From positions 210,397 through 274,396 of the forward strand of contig NW_006768842.1 in assembly GCF_000204055.1 (NCBI RefSeq): a stretch of DNA of 64,000 nucleotides, given 5' to 3'. Numbering within the stretch: position 1 is the first letter of the stretch; each line of letters opens with the position of its first letter. This DNA comes from Melampsora larici-populina 98AG31. Its lineage: Eukaryota; Basidiomycota; Pucciniomycetes; Pucciniales; Melampsoraceae. This document shows positions 1 through 12,278 of the stretch, piece by piece. The notes beneath the pieces were generated by a model. That model was not told the origin of the DNA and searched no databases. It saw only the letters and a list, made by a program, of their open reading frames with translations. The position numbers and the translations under genes were made by a program.

Positions 1-757
1 AAGTGGCCTTTTTCAAACTGACATTTTCTCTTTTTATTAACATTGATGCCGCTCTCACGAGTCATTTATTTATTTCTCCTTCATGATCATTTTTTGTCCT
101 TTACTTTCGGCAACGTTATCGAACTGACATTTTTCTCCTTCTATCAACATGATCTTTTTGTCGTTTTAACATATTGTATATATATTTCTTTCTCATATTT
201 ATTTCAAGTATCTCTTGGTTTGTGTTGCTGGGTATTATTTTTAGTCAATCATGGTTGACGAACGTTGATGAAATTACGACTCTAATGTTATGATGCAATA
301 CTTACTGTCTGAAGTCCTTTGATTGATCGTTTGAGATGAGGCGACTGTTTTATCTTGAATTTGTGCCGGTAAACAGAAGCCAACTAACGTATAAATAGCC
401 AATCACATACCTTTTCTGTTGTTCTTTCGAGAATGTGAACAGCACCTCACATCTCAAAGACCCCATAGTTTTTTTGCTTCATTGACTTTTCAAATCTTTC
501 TTGCTGGCGATGGCTCATGGCTACATAAGACATCAGGAGGCCATTGCTATGCCTGAGGAGGAGGAAGAATGAAACACAAAGCCCGTTCCTTGGTCAAGAT
601 GTGAGACTTTGAGCGGTGACCAAGTCTCTGTGACGAGCTCGGGCCAGATCTCGTGTTTACCGGATAGATCGGAGCTTGAAATAGAAACCTCTCACTTCAT
701 CACTCAACTCAATTGCTGCTGCCGACATCTCCTTCTCCTTCAGTCAAACTAATCAAT
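1..757. other. intergenic, no gene seen
   Basis: No ORF here has recognisable protein character. The right end is the upstream region of the gene starting at 758 and is pyrimidine-rich just before its ATG, as expected for a fungal leader. Confidence 0.5.
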
Positions 758-1879
758 ATGGTAGTAAGCTAAATCAATCATATTCATCTTCGAAACACAA
801 AAACTCATTCATATATAATTCTAGAAACTCAAGCTTTGCTTTTCAGCCGAATTAGATAATCTCACTAATCTCACCCCATCAAATCCAGATTCATATGTTT
901 ACTTTTTCAAGGTGACTTCGATTTTATACTCTTCAAAAACATCAATACCCAAAGATAAAACTGAATCCTGATGAAAAAAAACTTCGATCCCAGGTTCAAT
1001 GTTCAGGATGTCGAGAAATTCATGATAATTGGGTCAGCTTCACCTTGGATAAAATCCGTGAATCGAAAAAAAACGAATATGGAACTGATCTTCTTCATTT
1101 CCTTAGGTCGGGGTCTCTAGAACGGTCAGTTTCTCTTAGAAACTCTTTCTTGAAGATTACTCATCAATTTCGTCTTTTTCTTACTTCTTGTATCAAGGAC
1201 GAGCGTCCGATGTCTGGATCTCGTGGGGTAGCAAACTTCGTATACAAATGTCAACTTTGTGCTGTAAGACCCCTTAACTGTTTTGTGTGAAATAGGATCA
1301 TCAAAATATGCTAATTTTTTTGGTATTGACAGAAAGAAGCTTCTGCCAGTTTAGTCGTTTACCAATTGAGATCATATTCCACATTTGTTTGACAGATTTT
1401 GTCATTCCTCGTCTAGCTTTTTTGGCTCCTGATGCCAAAGCACCAACGGCTTATTGTCCAGACTCGGACCCAGTGACACTTTGTGTTCTAGATTGCCGTG
1501 GCTGTGAATTTACAGAATTTGATCCTAGGGTATGTCTGGATTTCTGTTCCACATTCAACTTTGTCGCTTGCCTCTCACACAGAATGCTTTCTTCTGCAGG
1601 GTCAGTGGTCGTGCAAAGGTGCAGAGACGAAGAGCGTCTTTACAGATATTGAGTTTGAAGAAGGAGAATGGCAGTAAGTTTTGAAATTCTCTACAATACT
1701 TACCAAATCATCCACATTGACCATTTGCGTTGCTCTATAGTGATTACGATGAAGCAGCTGGCGCCGCCGTAAGCATTACAGATATCAAGGTACATGTGAT
1801 CTCTGACTATAACTCTCAGATGTCGAAAATATCAACCTGACTGTTGATTACTATACAGACAACCATTCAGCGTGCTTGA
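758..1879 (+). CDS. CXXC-motif zinc-binding protein (CZIB/C1orf123, DUF866 family)
   Basis: Small conserved eukaryotic protein of the DUF866/UPF0587 family (human C1orf123/CZIB), which binds zinc through paired CXXC motifs; its cellular role is poorly known. I rebuilt a multi-exon model. A tiny first exon (758-763, Met-Val) is joined to 825-911, then 994 onward. Joined exons read MVKLKLCFSAELDNLTNL, then VQCSGCREIHDNWV (first CXXC), then VYKCQLCA (second CXXC). The C-terminal half reads CVLDCRGCEF, then FTDIEFEEGEWHDYDE, both matching the family. The stop TGA is at 1877-1879. Donors and acceptors are consensus at most junctions; the intron near 1130-1198 is the least certain. The frame is kept across the last three junctions, which supports an intact gene. 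Confidence 0.85.
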
Positions 1880-2095
1880 AAATGAGATAAGATAAGATAA
1901 AATGACAAAGAAAAATCAAGAAAATGCTTCTGATATGCCTCCTAATGAGGCTCTCGTTTGTATCATGAATACAACAAAACAAAACAGACTTCAAGACAGG
2001 ATACATCCCTATGTAATGTAACAACATCACTCTTCAGCTGACTTCATTGGACGTGACATTGCTCGTGCAATTAACTAAGTTTGGAGCCAATTGAA

Positions 2096-4379
2096 TCAGC
2101 TAAGGCGCTCGAATTTGACAATTTTGAAGATCAGGCAAACACTCACTGCAGCTCCACGCTCTATCCGCTGATGATCAGTCATTTCTTGTATCGATTTGCC
2201 GTCATATGGAAGGGCTGGTAGCGTTGTACTCCCATTCAACTTATTGCCAGCACCTACTGCGGTCTTGATAGCCTGACGCTCAGCTTCGCCCGCTTGAAAT
2301 GCAACTTTAGCATTTTGTTGATATTCTAACCATCTTTCTCGGTCTTTAAGTCGTTGAGCTGCGAGTTGGGCCGGCTTATCTTCTGCTTCTTCTTTGGCCT
2401 TCTTGGCATCAATCTCGTCCTGCTTCCGAGATCTCAGATGAAGTTTCTCTTTAACCTTTGCCTTCACTTCCTCTTTGCATTTCGTAAATTGACCATACTT
2501 TTCAAGTGCAGTGATCATGAGGAGTGATCTGGAGATCGATACCCTGTCGGAGCGTTTTGATCAGCTGATTTGTTACCAACTTGTTTGAATTAGTTAAGGC
2601 ACAGCTTACTTGGACATATCACAACCCCATTCGTGTTCCATTACATCAAGGAACTCTTTGAACTGATCCGAGCCCGCACGGTAGTGACCACTCAATGGAC
2701 TCAAGGAAGTCAACTGGCCCTGGTTAACTCGTAAGAGCCCCGCTGCAAGGACATCGCTGCCTCCTAAGAAACTACTATGTTGAAATCGACCCGTTTGTTT
2801 CAACCCAACGTAAAGGTTCCCATTCTTATCAGCAACAAAGATCCAAGTATTGGCATTCAACGTCTTTCTCAATAAATTATCCATGATAGCCTTCGGATCG
2901 AATTGACGCTTAATTTTCGCTCGCAAGGTGGGTGAATGAGGTGTTTGGGCGTAATGATGAGCATCTTCATCCAAGATACTTGAAGCACCACTAAGAGAGG
3001 AAAATGAAGATTCAGAATCCCTTGGGATTTCACCTCGATCTTGAGCTGCTTTGAATTCTGCTTCAGTAGCATCTACAATTCCTTGACCATTTCCAAGATC
3101 ACGATGTCTACCCCGAGCAGTGTCTACAGGCCGACCGTCTAAGAAACAAACCATCGAGCTTTTCAATAGCCTTCCAAAAAAGCTATCTTGACTGGTTTCG
3201 AGATTTTGTGCGTACCTTTTGCCCAAACTAGTTTACCTTCCGAGGTGATTGAAACGAGGTAGTTGCGCCGTTGATCAATGTTGAGATATCTGAATGTCAC
3301 AGAGATTAGGGTCTATGTCGCTTACCACTCATGATAGAGTAAAAGCAACTGAAGAGCCGTGTTATAGTCGACTCACATGATTTGTTCTCTGTCTAATCGT
3401 TCCCTCGGAGAATGTTCCAGATCGAGCTCTCGTCCTTCACCATGATCAAGCCACTTGAAAAGAAGTCAATAATTTGGTCAGGTCAATCTTGATCAATTCT
3501 ACAGAAGGCACTGAGGAATAGGAACATACATAGAAAAAGTTTTGATCGCCGTTGTATTGCTCGTTCCAATAGGTATCTGTTCAAGACGTGACGGAAAGAA
3601 TTAGGATGCAAACAAAACGATGTTAATTTGAAAAGTCCTTACGATAGTCTTTGAGATTGGATCCATATCGATGTTTTGCATCTACCATTTCCAACCTTTG
3701 TGAAATATCGTACAAAACAGTTTGAATATCCTGTATACAGAATCCAGATCGAATTTGAGTTGTATGAAATTAAGTTCTTACCAGTATCTGATATCCATAG
3801 TCTTTGTACGTTTGACAGAAGAGAAAGATTGATCATGTCCTTCACTTGAAGGACTACTTTGAGGTTCAACCAGTCTAGCAGCAAAGAAACCACCACGACG
3901 CCAACGAGATGAAGGATCGTTGACGGCTTCACGACCTGCTTCCTCGTGAATCGATTTACGTCTCTGTGCCTGTTTAAGACACCAAGAAAATAAATGAAGA
4001 GTTTCATGGGTTGAGTAAGGTTTCGAATTTGATTTTGGTGAGAAAGTGATCAAAGCTTTGTACTTTGTATACTTCATTCCAACGTGCTGAGGAAGAAATC
4101 TTCATACCCATCTGTTCTCGTTCATCTTGAAACAAGTTCAGAATGAAAGACGCAAGTTGTCAGAGTGTTGTTATCACCTCAAAGAAGTTTAAAACTCACT
4201 ATGGTATTGCCTGTTATGATAATATTGAAGAATAGGAATGTGATTGTAAGTTGATTGTGAAGTTTGAATGATAAGAGTTGAGAATTTAACCTGAAATGAG
4301 ATTGTAAGACTCTTGCTGCTTTATCTTGTTCTTCATTGTTGGATGGTTGGGTATCGTTTGTTGAGGTATCTTGAGACAT
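2096..4379 (-). CDS. IQ-motif calmodulin-binding protein (IQM-like)
   Basis: Multi-exon minus-strand gene starting at 4379 (MSQDTSTNDTQ). Near the N terminus is an IQ-like helix, DKAARVLQSHFRQYH, a candidate calmodulin-binding site split by an intron. Further exons read SRWRRGGFFAARLVEP, LYDISQRLEMVDAKHRYG, YWNEQYNGDQNFFYWLDHG and REQIMYLNIDQRRNYLVSI, ending in the C-terminal block FQHSSFLGGSDVLAAG and PLSGHYRAG. That block is the hallmark of plant IQM proteins and their fungal relatives. The tail (residues from 2518 leftward) is charged and helical (KEEVKAKVKEKLHLRSRK). A long open frame at 2606-3226 overruns its true splice site: the acceptor lies just before the DGRPVDTA codons. The extreme C terminus (after about 2160) could contain one more intron, so the stop is less certain than the start. 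Function in fungi is unknown. Confidence 0.8.
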
Positions 4380-5473
4380 AATATGATTTGATGTGTTCTG
4401 AAATGTCGAAGGCTTGGTACATATGTGTGAGAGGTTGAGTTGATAATTTTCTTCAGGAACAAGTCTGATATTATGATAAAGCTGTGCAAAGCAAAGTGAT
4501 CGGTATCAACCAAATATCTAAATTCAAATCCCGTCCGCCCCACTTCAATCTCGTATCAATTCATCAAACACTTCTCATACTTCATTGACCGAGTAGGTCT
4601 ACAAGGGTCTACATCTTGGATTCATTTCATCTGTTTCATAACTCAAGAATGTAATTTGGCCGTCTTGAGGATTAATTCGGGATGGCGTCTCCTTTACACG
4701 GCTCCCGAAGGAGAAATTCGGGGTTAATGTTGGATCTTCGACGTTCGTGGGTGGATGAGCGGTGGACGCGGAGGCGATGTGTATTGAACCTGCTGAGAGC
4801 AATTAACCAAATATTTTGTTCAGCACCGGTGGAATTTGGAAAGCTAGGGATGTGAAACTTCACTCTTCGACTCATCCTTAAGGCACCACCCCCTGAGGGG
4901 CAAGTTTTGTTTTGGCCATGGTCAGGCCTCGCAATTATTCAAGATAAATACAGCTTGGATTGCTTATATTTACTTGAGAAACTGGTTTGAGACAAAAACT
5001 CAAAGATTGAAAGTCATCTTGCACTTGTTCCAATTATAAAATCCAAAGCTTTCTACCAAAGAGAGAAATAACAAGATAACAAAGATGATATGAATTCCTG
5101 AACTATGCAGGGCCTTTCAGATAGAAATTAAGAAAAACATGTCTCGTTCTGAAAGACAAATCTTTGGTTACAAAATATTTTCTACTTCATATAGCCTGGC
5201 TCATAATTTTTGATGACCACAAAAGCGCAAGCCAAGGTGAACGAGAAAATGAATCGATGGTCCTTCATGAGTGGTGTGAAAGGTCTAGATGTGAAGGTGT
5301 GACAGGTCGCCTAACACGTGACCTGGATAAACTTCTGTGAACTATGACCCTCAAACTTCCGATTTCACCAAACTCGATCACTTGGTTCATCAAAAGTCCT
5401 CAGCTCAGCATCTTCAAACATCAACTTGACTTGAACTCTACTTAAGAAAATCAAACCAACCACTCAAAGAAGG
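4380..5473. other. divergent intergenic region
   Basis: About 1.1 kb between the minus-strand IQ-motif gene and the plus-strand LSC1 gene; it must carry both promoters. No coding feature or clear repeat was recognised. Confidence 0.5.
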
Positions 5474-7120
5474 ATGATACTCAACCCACGAGCTTGTTCA
5501 AAAGGTTATTGATCCGATTCCATTCATATCTTACCACTCAACTTATGTTGATTGAAGGTTATCGAATTCTTGGTTTGGTTTCTAGTCTTCAGTCGCCAGT
5601 CGATTGAACAGACTCGACAATTTATCACCAGTACTAGAATCAATAGCCCCTACGATCTTTCTATTCCGAATCTCAGAATCCACAAGAACACAAAGGTTAA
5701 CCCCGACGGCTCATGATCTGTCGGCTTGACTAGACTCTGGACTGATGCATGATTGTCTGCTTATTCGATTTAAATTCAAACAGGTCATATGTCAAGGTTT
5801 TACTGGAAAGACAGTGAGATACCTTATATTCCTAGTTGTTTACAAAAGCCAATCTTGCTGTTTTACTCATAAGTTCCTTTTGGACGAATCATTAGGCTAC
5901 ATATCATTGTAAAGAAGCGCTTGATTACGGTACCAAGTTCGTGGGTGGTGTGTCTCCCAAGAAAGCTGGTCAACATCATCTGGGACTTCCTGTTTTTGGA
6001 AGTGTTAAAGATGTAAGCAAGATGGATCTCTGACTTTTTCGGAACACAAGTCTCACTTTATTGAATATTTGTTGTTGTTTGGTAGGCTGTGCGAGAAACT
6101 AGACCCGACGCAACAGTAATCTACGTACCACCGCCTTTTGCGGCAGATGCAGTGATTGAAGCAGTGGAGAATGAGATTGGCTTGATTGTATGCATCACCG
6201 AGGGGATCCCTCAGCAGGATGAAGTCAGGGTGTGTGTATATGTTCTTGATAGGATCAAAGCTGAAATCTACCACTCGCTTAGTGTAACCTATCTAACACA
6301 TTGGACTCTGATAGATCGCACAAGTGTTGAAGAGCCAGAGCAAGTCAAGACTTGTGGGCCCTAACTGTCCTGGAATTATGTCGCCTGATGTTGGTGGTGG
6401 ATGCAAGATTGGTATCATGCCTTCTAACATCTTCTCACCTGGATGTATAGGTAAGTTATGACACTTGCATTTTGATCTGTATCTTTTACTCATCGGTATC
6501 ACATCTTTTCATCAGGTGTTGTTTCCCGATCTGGTACTCTCACTTATGAGGCTGTTGACCAGACTACCAAGGTGGGACTCGGTCAGACGCTTTGTGTAGG
6601 GATCGGAGGTGACCCATTCCCAGGAACTCAGCATATTGATGTTCTAAAAGCGTTCATGGAAGACGATGCTACAAAGGGTGAGTCACACATGGCCTTCTTT
6701 GCACAACTTGCTTCTGAATCTCTGACGTGTTTTCTGAGTAACTAGGTATCGTGTTGATTGGAGAAATCGGAGGCTCGATGGAGGAAGAGGCAGCTGAGTT
6801 CTTGAAACAGTACAACAAGACACGATCAGTACCAAAACCAGTGATCAGCTTTATTGCAGGCCGAACTGCACCTCCGGGTCGTAGAATGGGTCATGCAGGT
6901 GCTATCATTAGTGGTGGAAAGGGTAAAGCAGAGGATAAAGTAAAGGCATTGGAAGAAGCTGGTGCAGTCGTCAGTGACTCGCCAGCCAAACTCGGAGCTT
7001 TGATGTTGAAAGTAAGTGCTACTATGTCTTCTTTGGTTTTATCCAAGTTCACTCATAATGTTAATACATGTTTCTCACTGCATTCATCATCAGGCAATGA
7101 AAGCTGCGAATTTAGCTTGA
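5474..7120 (+). CDS. LSC1: succinyl-CoA ligase (synthetase) subunit alpha, mitochondrial
   Basis: Catalyses the TCA-cycle step succinyl-CoA + NDP + Pi to succinate + CoA + NTP with the beta subunit, in the mitochondrial matrix. The N terminus is basic and serine-rich, fitting an import signal. Exons join to [13 protein letters not shown] (CoA-binding glycine loop), then [64 protein letters not shown] and [16 protein letters not shown]. The active-site histidine lies in RRMGHAGAI. The gene ends at AMKAANLA with TGA at 7118-7120. The intron after the glycine loop hides part of the protein: using the acceptor just before GCTACATATC restores [12 protein letters not shown], where Tyr and Cys replace the more usual Phe and Ser. 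Complete and apparently functional. Confidence 0.95.
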
Positions 7121-8191
7121 TGTGTCTTGGATAGGGATGTCAGTGGCTTCGGAAGGTGGACGAACCAAAGATTTGTACAAAGATATTAGAAAGACATGTT
7201 TGAGAGAATTCATTTCCAAGAACCATCATGGAGTTTTACCGATCAAGCGTTGTTGGCTGACTTGATGAGTCAGCTCCTGCTTGAATGTCGTAATAGATGC
7301 GTAATACAGACTTGAAGCATTTTGATAGCGACTTTAACAGAACTATAAATCTCCGACTTATGCATCTGTTGTAATCAGGCATATGCAATTTTTGACTGGG
7401 CAGAACTTGTTATATTCGGCCATGTGGTTCAACTTTCTGCTTAAATCCTTGAATACGATTGTGTCAAATTTACAGTCAAAGTAGCGCGGTTATTTAAACC
7501 TTGAAAGAGAGCTTGAGCGCCTCAAGTGTTGGGCAGCTTCGTCAAACTGAGATCCAGGTCAAGAGTTTGATTAAGATGTTGGAAGGATATACGGCTGTTT
7601 CTTCCACAGAATCTCCATTGTAAGGTTTCTAGGTTGTTCAGTGAGGCCAACCAAAGTGAGATTGGTCCAGAAGCTTGGCTCAAGATGAAATATGCAATGT
7701 AAGTAGACCGACCACTACTACTTGATAGGATCTTCAAACACATGTGATCTCACAAATGGTATAAACATTCATAGTATGCATTGAAATCTCGATACAACAC
7801 TACATATTCTTCCTTTCTGAAACACTTGAGTATCCCAACATAAGACCTTCCAATTGATTCAAGACATGGAAAAATATTAACACCAAATTGTAGCAAAGGA
7901 AGAAAAAGGTAGAAGAAATAAGACGATGATAAGTCGGATACTCCGTTAAAAACTCAAAGAAGTTATAACGTAATCACAAATAAGAAAGAGAAGGACCCTA
8001 CAATCAAAGATCTTTACAAACAGACTTGGTACCGAAAAACTAAAATCTTCAAACAAATACATCAACTTCCAAGACCACGCCAAAGAAAAAAAAAACTTGA
8101 GAAGCGAAAAACAAAACCCAAAGATGAAGAAGAAAAGGAGAAAAAGATAAAAGAAAAAAAGAAAAAGATTAATTTTTTTGGGTTTGGTTCT
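7121..8191. other. intergenic between convergent genes
   Basis: 3' flanks of LSC1 and of the minus-strand membrane-protein gene. A-rich with several short homopurine runs around 8060-8170. No gene recognised. Confidence 0.5.
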
Positions 8192-9155
8192 TTAAGGAGA
8201 ATGAATACCCATATGATTAGACCAAGAATCAGCAAAAGCTTCTTTATTTTTTGTAGGAGAGTTTTCGATTGAAACTAATAAAGATAAGATGATTAAGATT
8301 TGAAAAAACAAAGCAGGAGTCAAGAAATAAAAGATTTCTCCTGAACTTGCAAAATTTAAAATAAATAAAGATGAGAATCTAATATATTCATCACCAAATC
8401 CTTGAATCTAAATATGATCATTATACATATATAAAATATAAATTTATAGGTTAGTTTCTCTTTGTAAATTTAAGAAGGAAAAGAAAAAAACTTACAAAAC
8501 AAGCCAGTGAAAGTACAGCTGAAAACCCAAAAGCCCAACCGATACCAAGAATCCAAAGTGAAGCCGAAAAGAAAGGTTTACTAAGGAACCTTAAATGGTT
8601 TAATTGATTAAAGAAATAGAAAGGTAAACTACCAATCAAATGACAAAAGGATCCTAAAAGAGAGATTAAAGCCCAAACTCCAAAGACAGGAGGTAAATCT
8701 GGCATTGAGATTTGTAAATGTTCTGAATTGACAATCGAACCTGCACGTGAGATGGTGGTAGTATAATCTGCTGGGAATGATAGTTTTGTGCATTCTAGTG
8801 ATGAGCTTTTGTTTTGTTGATAACATGAACCTATAAAAATTGGTAAAAAGGGTCAAATAAGCGATTGAAAAAGGTTACTTTGGCAAGAGAAAAAAAGTAA
8901 AGGAGAAGATTACCAAGAATACTGACCTAAGAGTCCAAAATAAAGTGTTGGAGCCATTAAAGAATGATCGGTTTTATTAATCGATTCATCCGATGTATTA
9001 ACATATTCAACAATCAAAACAGTAGTCGACTTTAATTTCCAAGGAACTAAACCAAAGATTGGAATCCAAATTAAGAAAAAACAACCTAAGCCAAGTATAA
9101 GTGGAGTTGTATAAAGTATATGAAGTCGTTTAGTGGTTATTCGTGATGAAGGCAT
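8192..9155 (-). CDS. claudin-like four-helix membrane protein (SUR7/PalI-type topology)
   Basis: Three exons (9155-8927, 8830-8496, 8407-8192) sum to exactly 260 codons. Helix 1 is LILGLGCFFLIWIPIFGLV. The first extracellular loop contains GLLGSCYQQNKSSSLEC, resembling the G-L-x-G-x-C...C signature of claudin-like SUR7/PalI/Fig1 proteins. Helix 2 is in FGVWALISLLGSFCHLIG, helix 3 in WAFGFSAVLSLACF. The last exon adds helix 4 (FLTPALFFQILIILSLLV) and a short hydrophilic tail ending at TAA 8194-8192. The frame runs on through the second intron to a false stop at 8451; the consensus donor at 8495 and acceptor before 8407 show the true end. I chose Met at 9155 because helix 1 follows shortly; an upstream in-frame Met at 9239 is possible. 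Exact family is uncertain. Confidence 0.7.
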
Positions 9156-10872
9156 CGTATTTGTTTGAATTGATTTGAACTTGAAGGGTTTCTTTGTGAA
9201 GATAGATTGATTTGAGAAGGATGATTTTATGAAGCTCAAGAGTCGAGGTAATCAGATCAGAATAGGATGATGAATATATGGTATTGGAATCTACTAGGAC
9301 TATTACTAGAATGGGTAAGCCTTGTCGGGATTGAAGAACTAATTGGTTTTCTTTTTTCGGAAAAGGGGAAAGAGATTGATTGGTTCAAGGATCCAAACTG
9401 ATTATATATCAGCCTACCAAAAAAAAGATGAGGAATCGTTGAGTAAGAAATAGCTGAGGGAAAGCTGAGGTGATGATGGTAAAATCAATTCAAGAAATGA
9501 AGATACAAATCGAAAAAAAAAAACATGAAAAGTTAATCAGTCCAAGCTTAGTTTGAAAAGAAAGGTTTATCTTGTTCAAGTTGTATGTCTGTTCAAGTTA
9601 TATGAAAGGGGTAAAGCAAAGGGGAAAAAGTTTGAACAAAAAGGAAATCAGCAAGATATAACGATTAAGGCAGGTTGAGGGTTTTGCAAGCTTCAGGAAA
9701 ACAATTGATATAACTCAACAACTGCTACTGTCTTTCCTCCTTTGACTCTGAGGTTCATTAACTTTTCTCCATTTCGGATTAACTTTGTGATTCTTACTTA
9801 AAGTAATCGATTTCTTAAGACTCACTATATGCGTTGAAGTTAAACAGAAAGTATTTGCTGAACGGGAGAAATCAAGTTATATCTGCTATCATCTTTGATG
9901 TCTCAGATAGCGGAGAAGTGGATATGATCGGTGGATGTATGCGTGCAGTGATATCTTTTTGAAAGGAACTTTACGCGTTCATCTGATATCACCATCGATA
10001 TCCACCTGACCACACCATCCAAATAAGGCTTCATATCAACGTTGTCTGTTGGGTTTTGCAAGTTCACTTTCATTGACATACTTCCTGTTAAAAGATGAAC
10101 AGCGCTTGTTCACCTTCGTCATCAGATAATTCTTCAACACTGGTCATCATCAGTGCTGATACTAGTTGACCTGATTTGCTTTCACCGGTATTACGTATGC
10201 TCTGTGCTCATCCCGCTGCTTAGCTTCTGTCGGGAAATCAAACTCAAAGTATCAGAATAGAAAAAAACACGGCTTAGCTTTGAGAGCATCGAAATCACAA
10301 CCCAGTCTAAAGTTGCATATATTTCAGATAAGGTTTCTAACACAGATTGAAAACTTTAGAAGAGAATAAGAGGATATCAAGTTTGCGAAGGTTTCTCATT
10401 TTATTCAACGACACGCTCTTCAAGATTTGATATAGTGTAATTAAGAGCATCGACCATGCTGAGGTGGTTTTATCCTAATGTTTGTGTAACCAAGTCCTTG
10501 ATAACATGAAATCCACTATGAGCTTCATCACCATTTGGTTTAGCTACAACAATCTACATATCCTCATTGTACTTGCAAATTGTCAATCAAATCCGAAGTC
10601 ATATTCTCGTGTGATCTCATCCAAAAGATTCATTATATCAAGATGCAAATTAAAGTGAACAGTTATTACAAGCTTTCGTATTTCACCCTCGTTGTCTATG
10701 TTTTTTTTTGTGTAACCCAGCAAAAAAGAGAAATGCAAAAATAAAGAAAAAAGCTAAATAACATATCATACAAAACCTTTTACATTACATGAATCTATAT
10801 ATAATTGAGGGAGAAAGGAAAGGAGGGGAGGGATTTTTTTTAAATATAAGGCAGTTTTTTTTTCTATTTCTC
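9156..10872. other. intergenic, no gene seen
   Basis: About 1.7 kb upstream of the claudin-like gene and downstream of the STIMATE-family gene, both on the minus strand. No ORF with protein character and no clear repeat. 10700-10870 is A/T-rich 3' flank. Confidence 0.5.
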
Positions 10873-12278
10873 TCACCACGAACTCTCATTATTCTTGACC
10901 ACCATATTTGACATCCCAATTGAATTTCGTTCACTCATCATCATACCTGTCTTTAATTCGGTTGGACTTGAAGGTTTTTTCGTTAATCTTATTCCATCTT
11001 CTTCATCCCATCTTGCCCACGATTCATCTTCCCATCCTTCTTCTACTTTGTTGGATTGATTTGGATCTGTTGATGGTCTTGTTTCGATAGATTTCCCTAC
11101 TTTACGCTCTCGTGTTTCGGTTATTGAGGGCCGAGGTGGGTAGGAGTGTATGCCTGTGATGGCGGCTGGAACATGACGATCGGATTTAATAGAAGAAGAC
11201 TTTTGATGATGTCTAGATGGCTTTGAGGAGGGAGGTTTCGAGCGACGTTCGCTCACCAGTCCAACGCGTTCACTTGAATCTGCTTCAAGATCTGATTGAT
11301 CTCTATCCAGATCTTCTTCCTCATCTGAACTTGGTCTATAACTTCCATCGCCTTCTTCTTCTTCATCATCTGATTCGAGTAACTCATGAACCGGTGTAGG
11401 TGTATGTCGAATAAAAGAGTCGATCAGTAAGAATTGTAATACGTTGAGGATTGTAGGTCCGACCATGACGACTATAACGACTTGAACCTTGGCATTCGGG
11501 CTCACAGCTTCGATCAATCGATCTCCAAATCGAATCAGTGTTTCTCCACCTACATAAAACATGGCTACTACGGTTAACTTCAAGAGTGCAAGTGCGATTA
11601 GATAAAGACCAAGTTGTTTTAACCATGAAATCAAAAATGGACGTGGATAGGTGCCCGAGGCAAGACCCATACTAGCAGGAGGTAATCGTAAAAGGACAGA
11701 TAAGAGATGAGTTAAGAAACGTAAGATAAGAAGTAAGATGAAGACTCCAAGGGTGGTGTCAATAAAGATATTCATAAAATAAAGAGCACATGGGTTTCCT
11801 TTTGAAGGTAAAGAAGCAATCGAGGCTTAAAGATCAAAAATGAGAAAATCAGATCTTAATTCTAGAATGATGAGATGTTCAATCGACGAGGAATTCCGAC
11901 AGACCTGCTATTAGGATGTTGAGTGAATGAACAAAAGCTTGACCGATGACCTGCTTGGACACATCAGCTGTCCATATACGATATTTTCCTAAATGAAAGA
12001 CACCAATTGTAAGAAGATAGTGATCAGATTCATCATCTTATTGAGAAAAGAAACTTACGTTTGGGTTTTTCCCTATGACGTTTAACAAGTAAACTACCCA
12101 GTACGATACAAGCCATCAAGCCTTGAATGGCTAATGCGAATGGTCCCAGAAGCGCACATGTATCGGTATCGAGATTTGGACCAGGAATTTCAGCAATTGA
12201 TTTTAAGATCGGATTGAAACTAGTAGGTAATGTGACGTTGGTCGAGGTAGTTGATGAAGTGGTGATAGGAACAGGCAT
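10873..12278 (-). CDS. STIMATE/TMEM110-family vacuolar or ER membrane protein
   Basis: Belongs to the STIMATE family (human TMEM110, yeast YPL162C): multipass membrane proteins; the human member regulates STIM-Orai Ca2+ signalling at ER-plasma membrane contacts. Exon 1 (12278-12059) carries CALLGPFALAIQGLMACIV and the basic stretch KRHREKPK. Exon 2 (11988-11905) reads YRIWTADVSKQVIGQAFVHS. Exon 3 opens with GNPCALYFMNIFIDTTLGVF, the family's core motif, followed by helices around LYLIALALLKLTVVAMF and QVVIVVMVGPTILNVLQFLL. The cytoplasmic C-terminal tail is long and acidic (SDDEEEEGDGS), and serine-rich, unlike the compact animal protein. Start chosen at MPVPITTSS; an in-frame upstream Met at 12437 would add an unlikely leader. 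Specific function in this organism is not shown. Confidence 0.85.
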
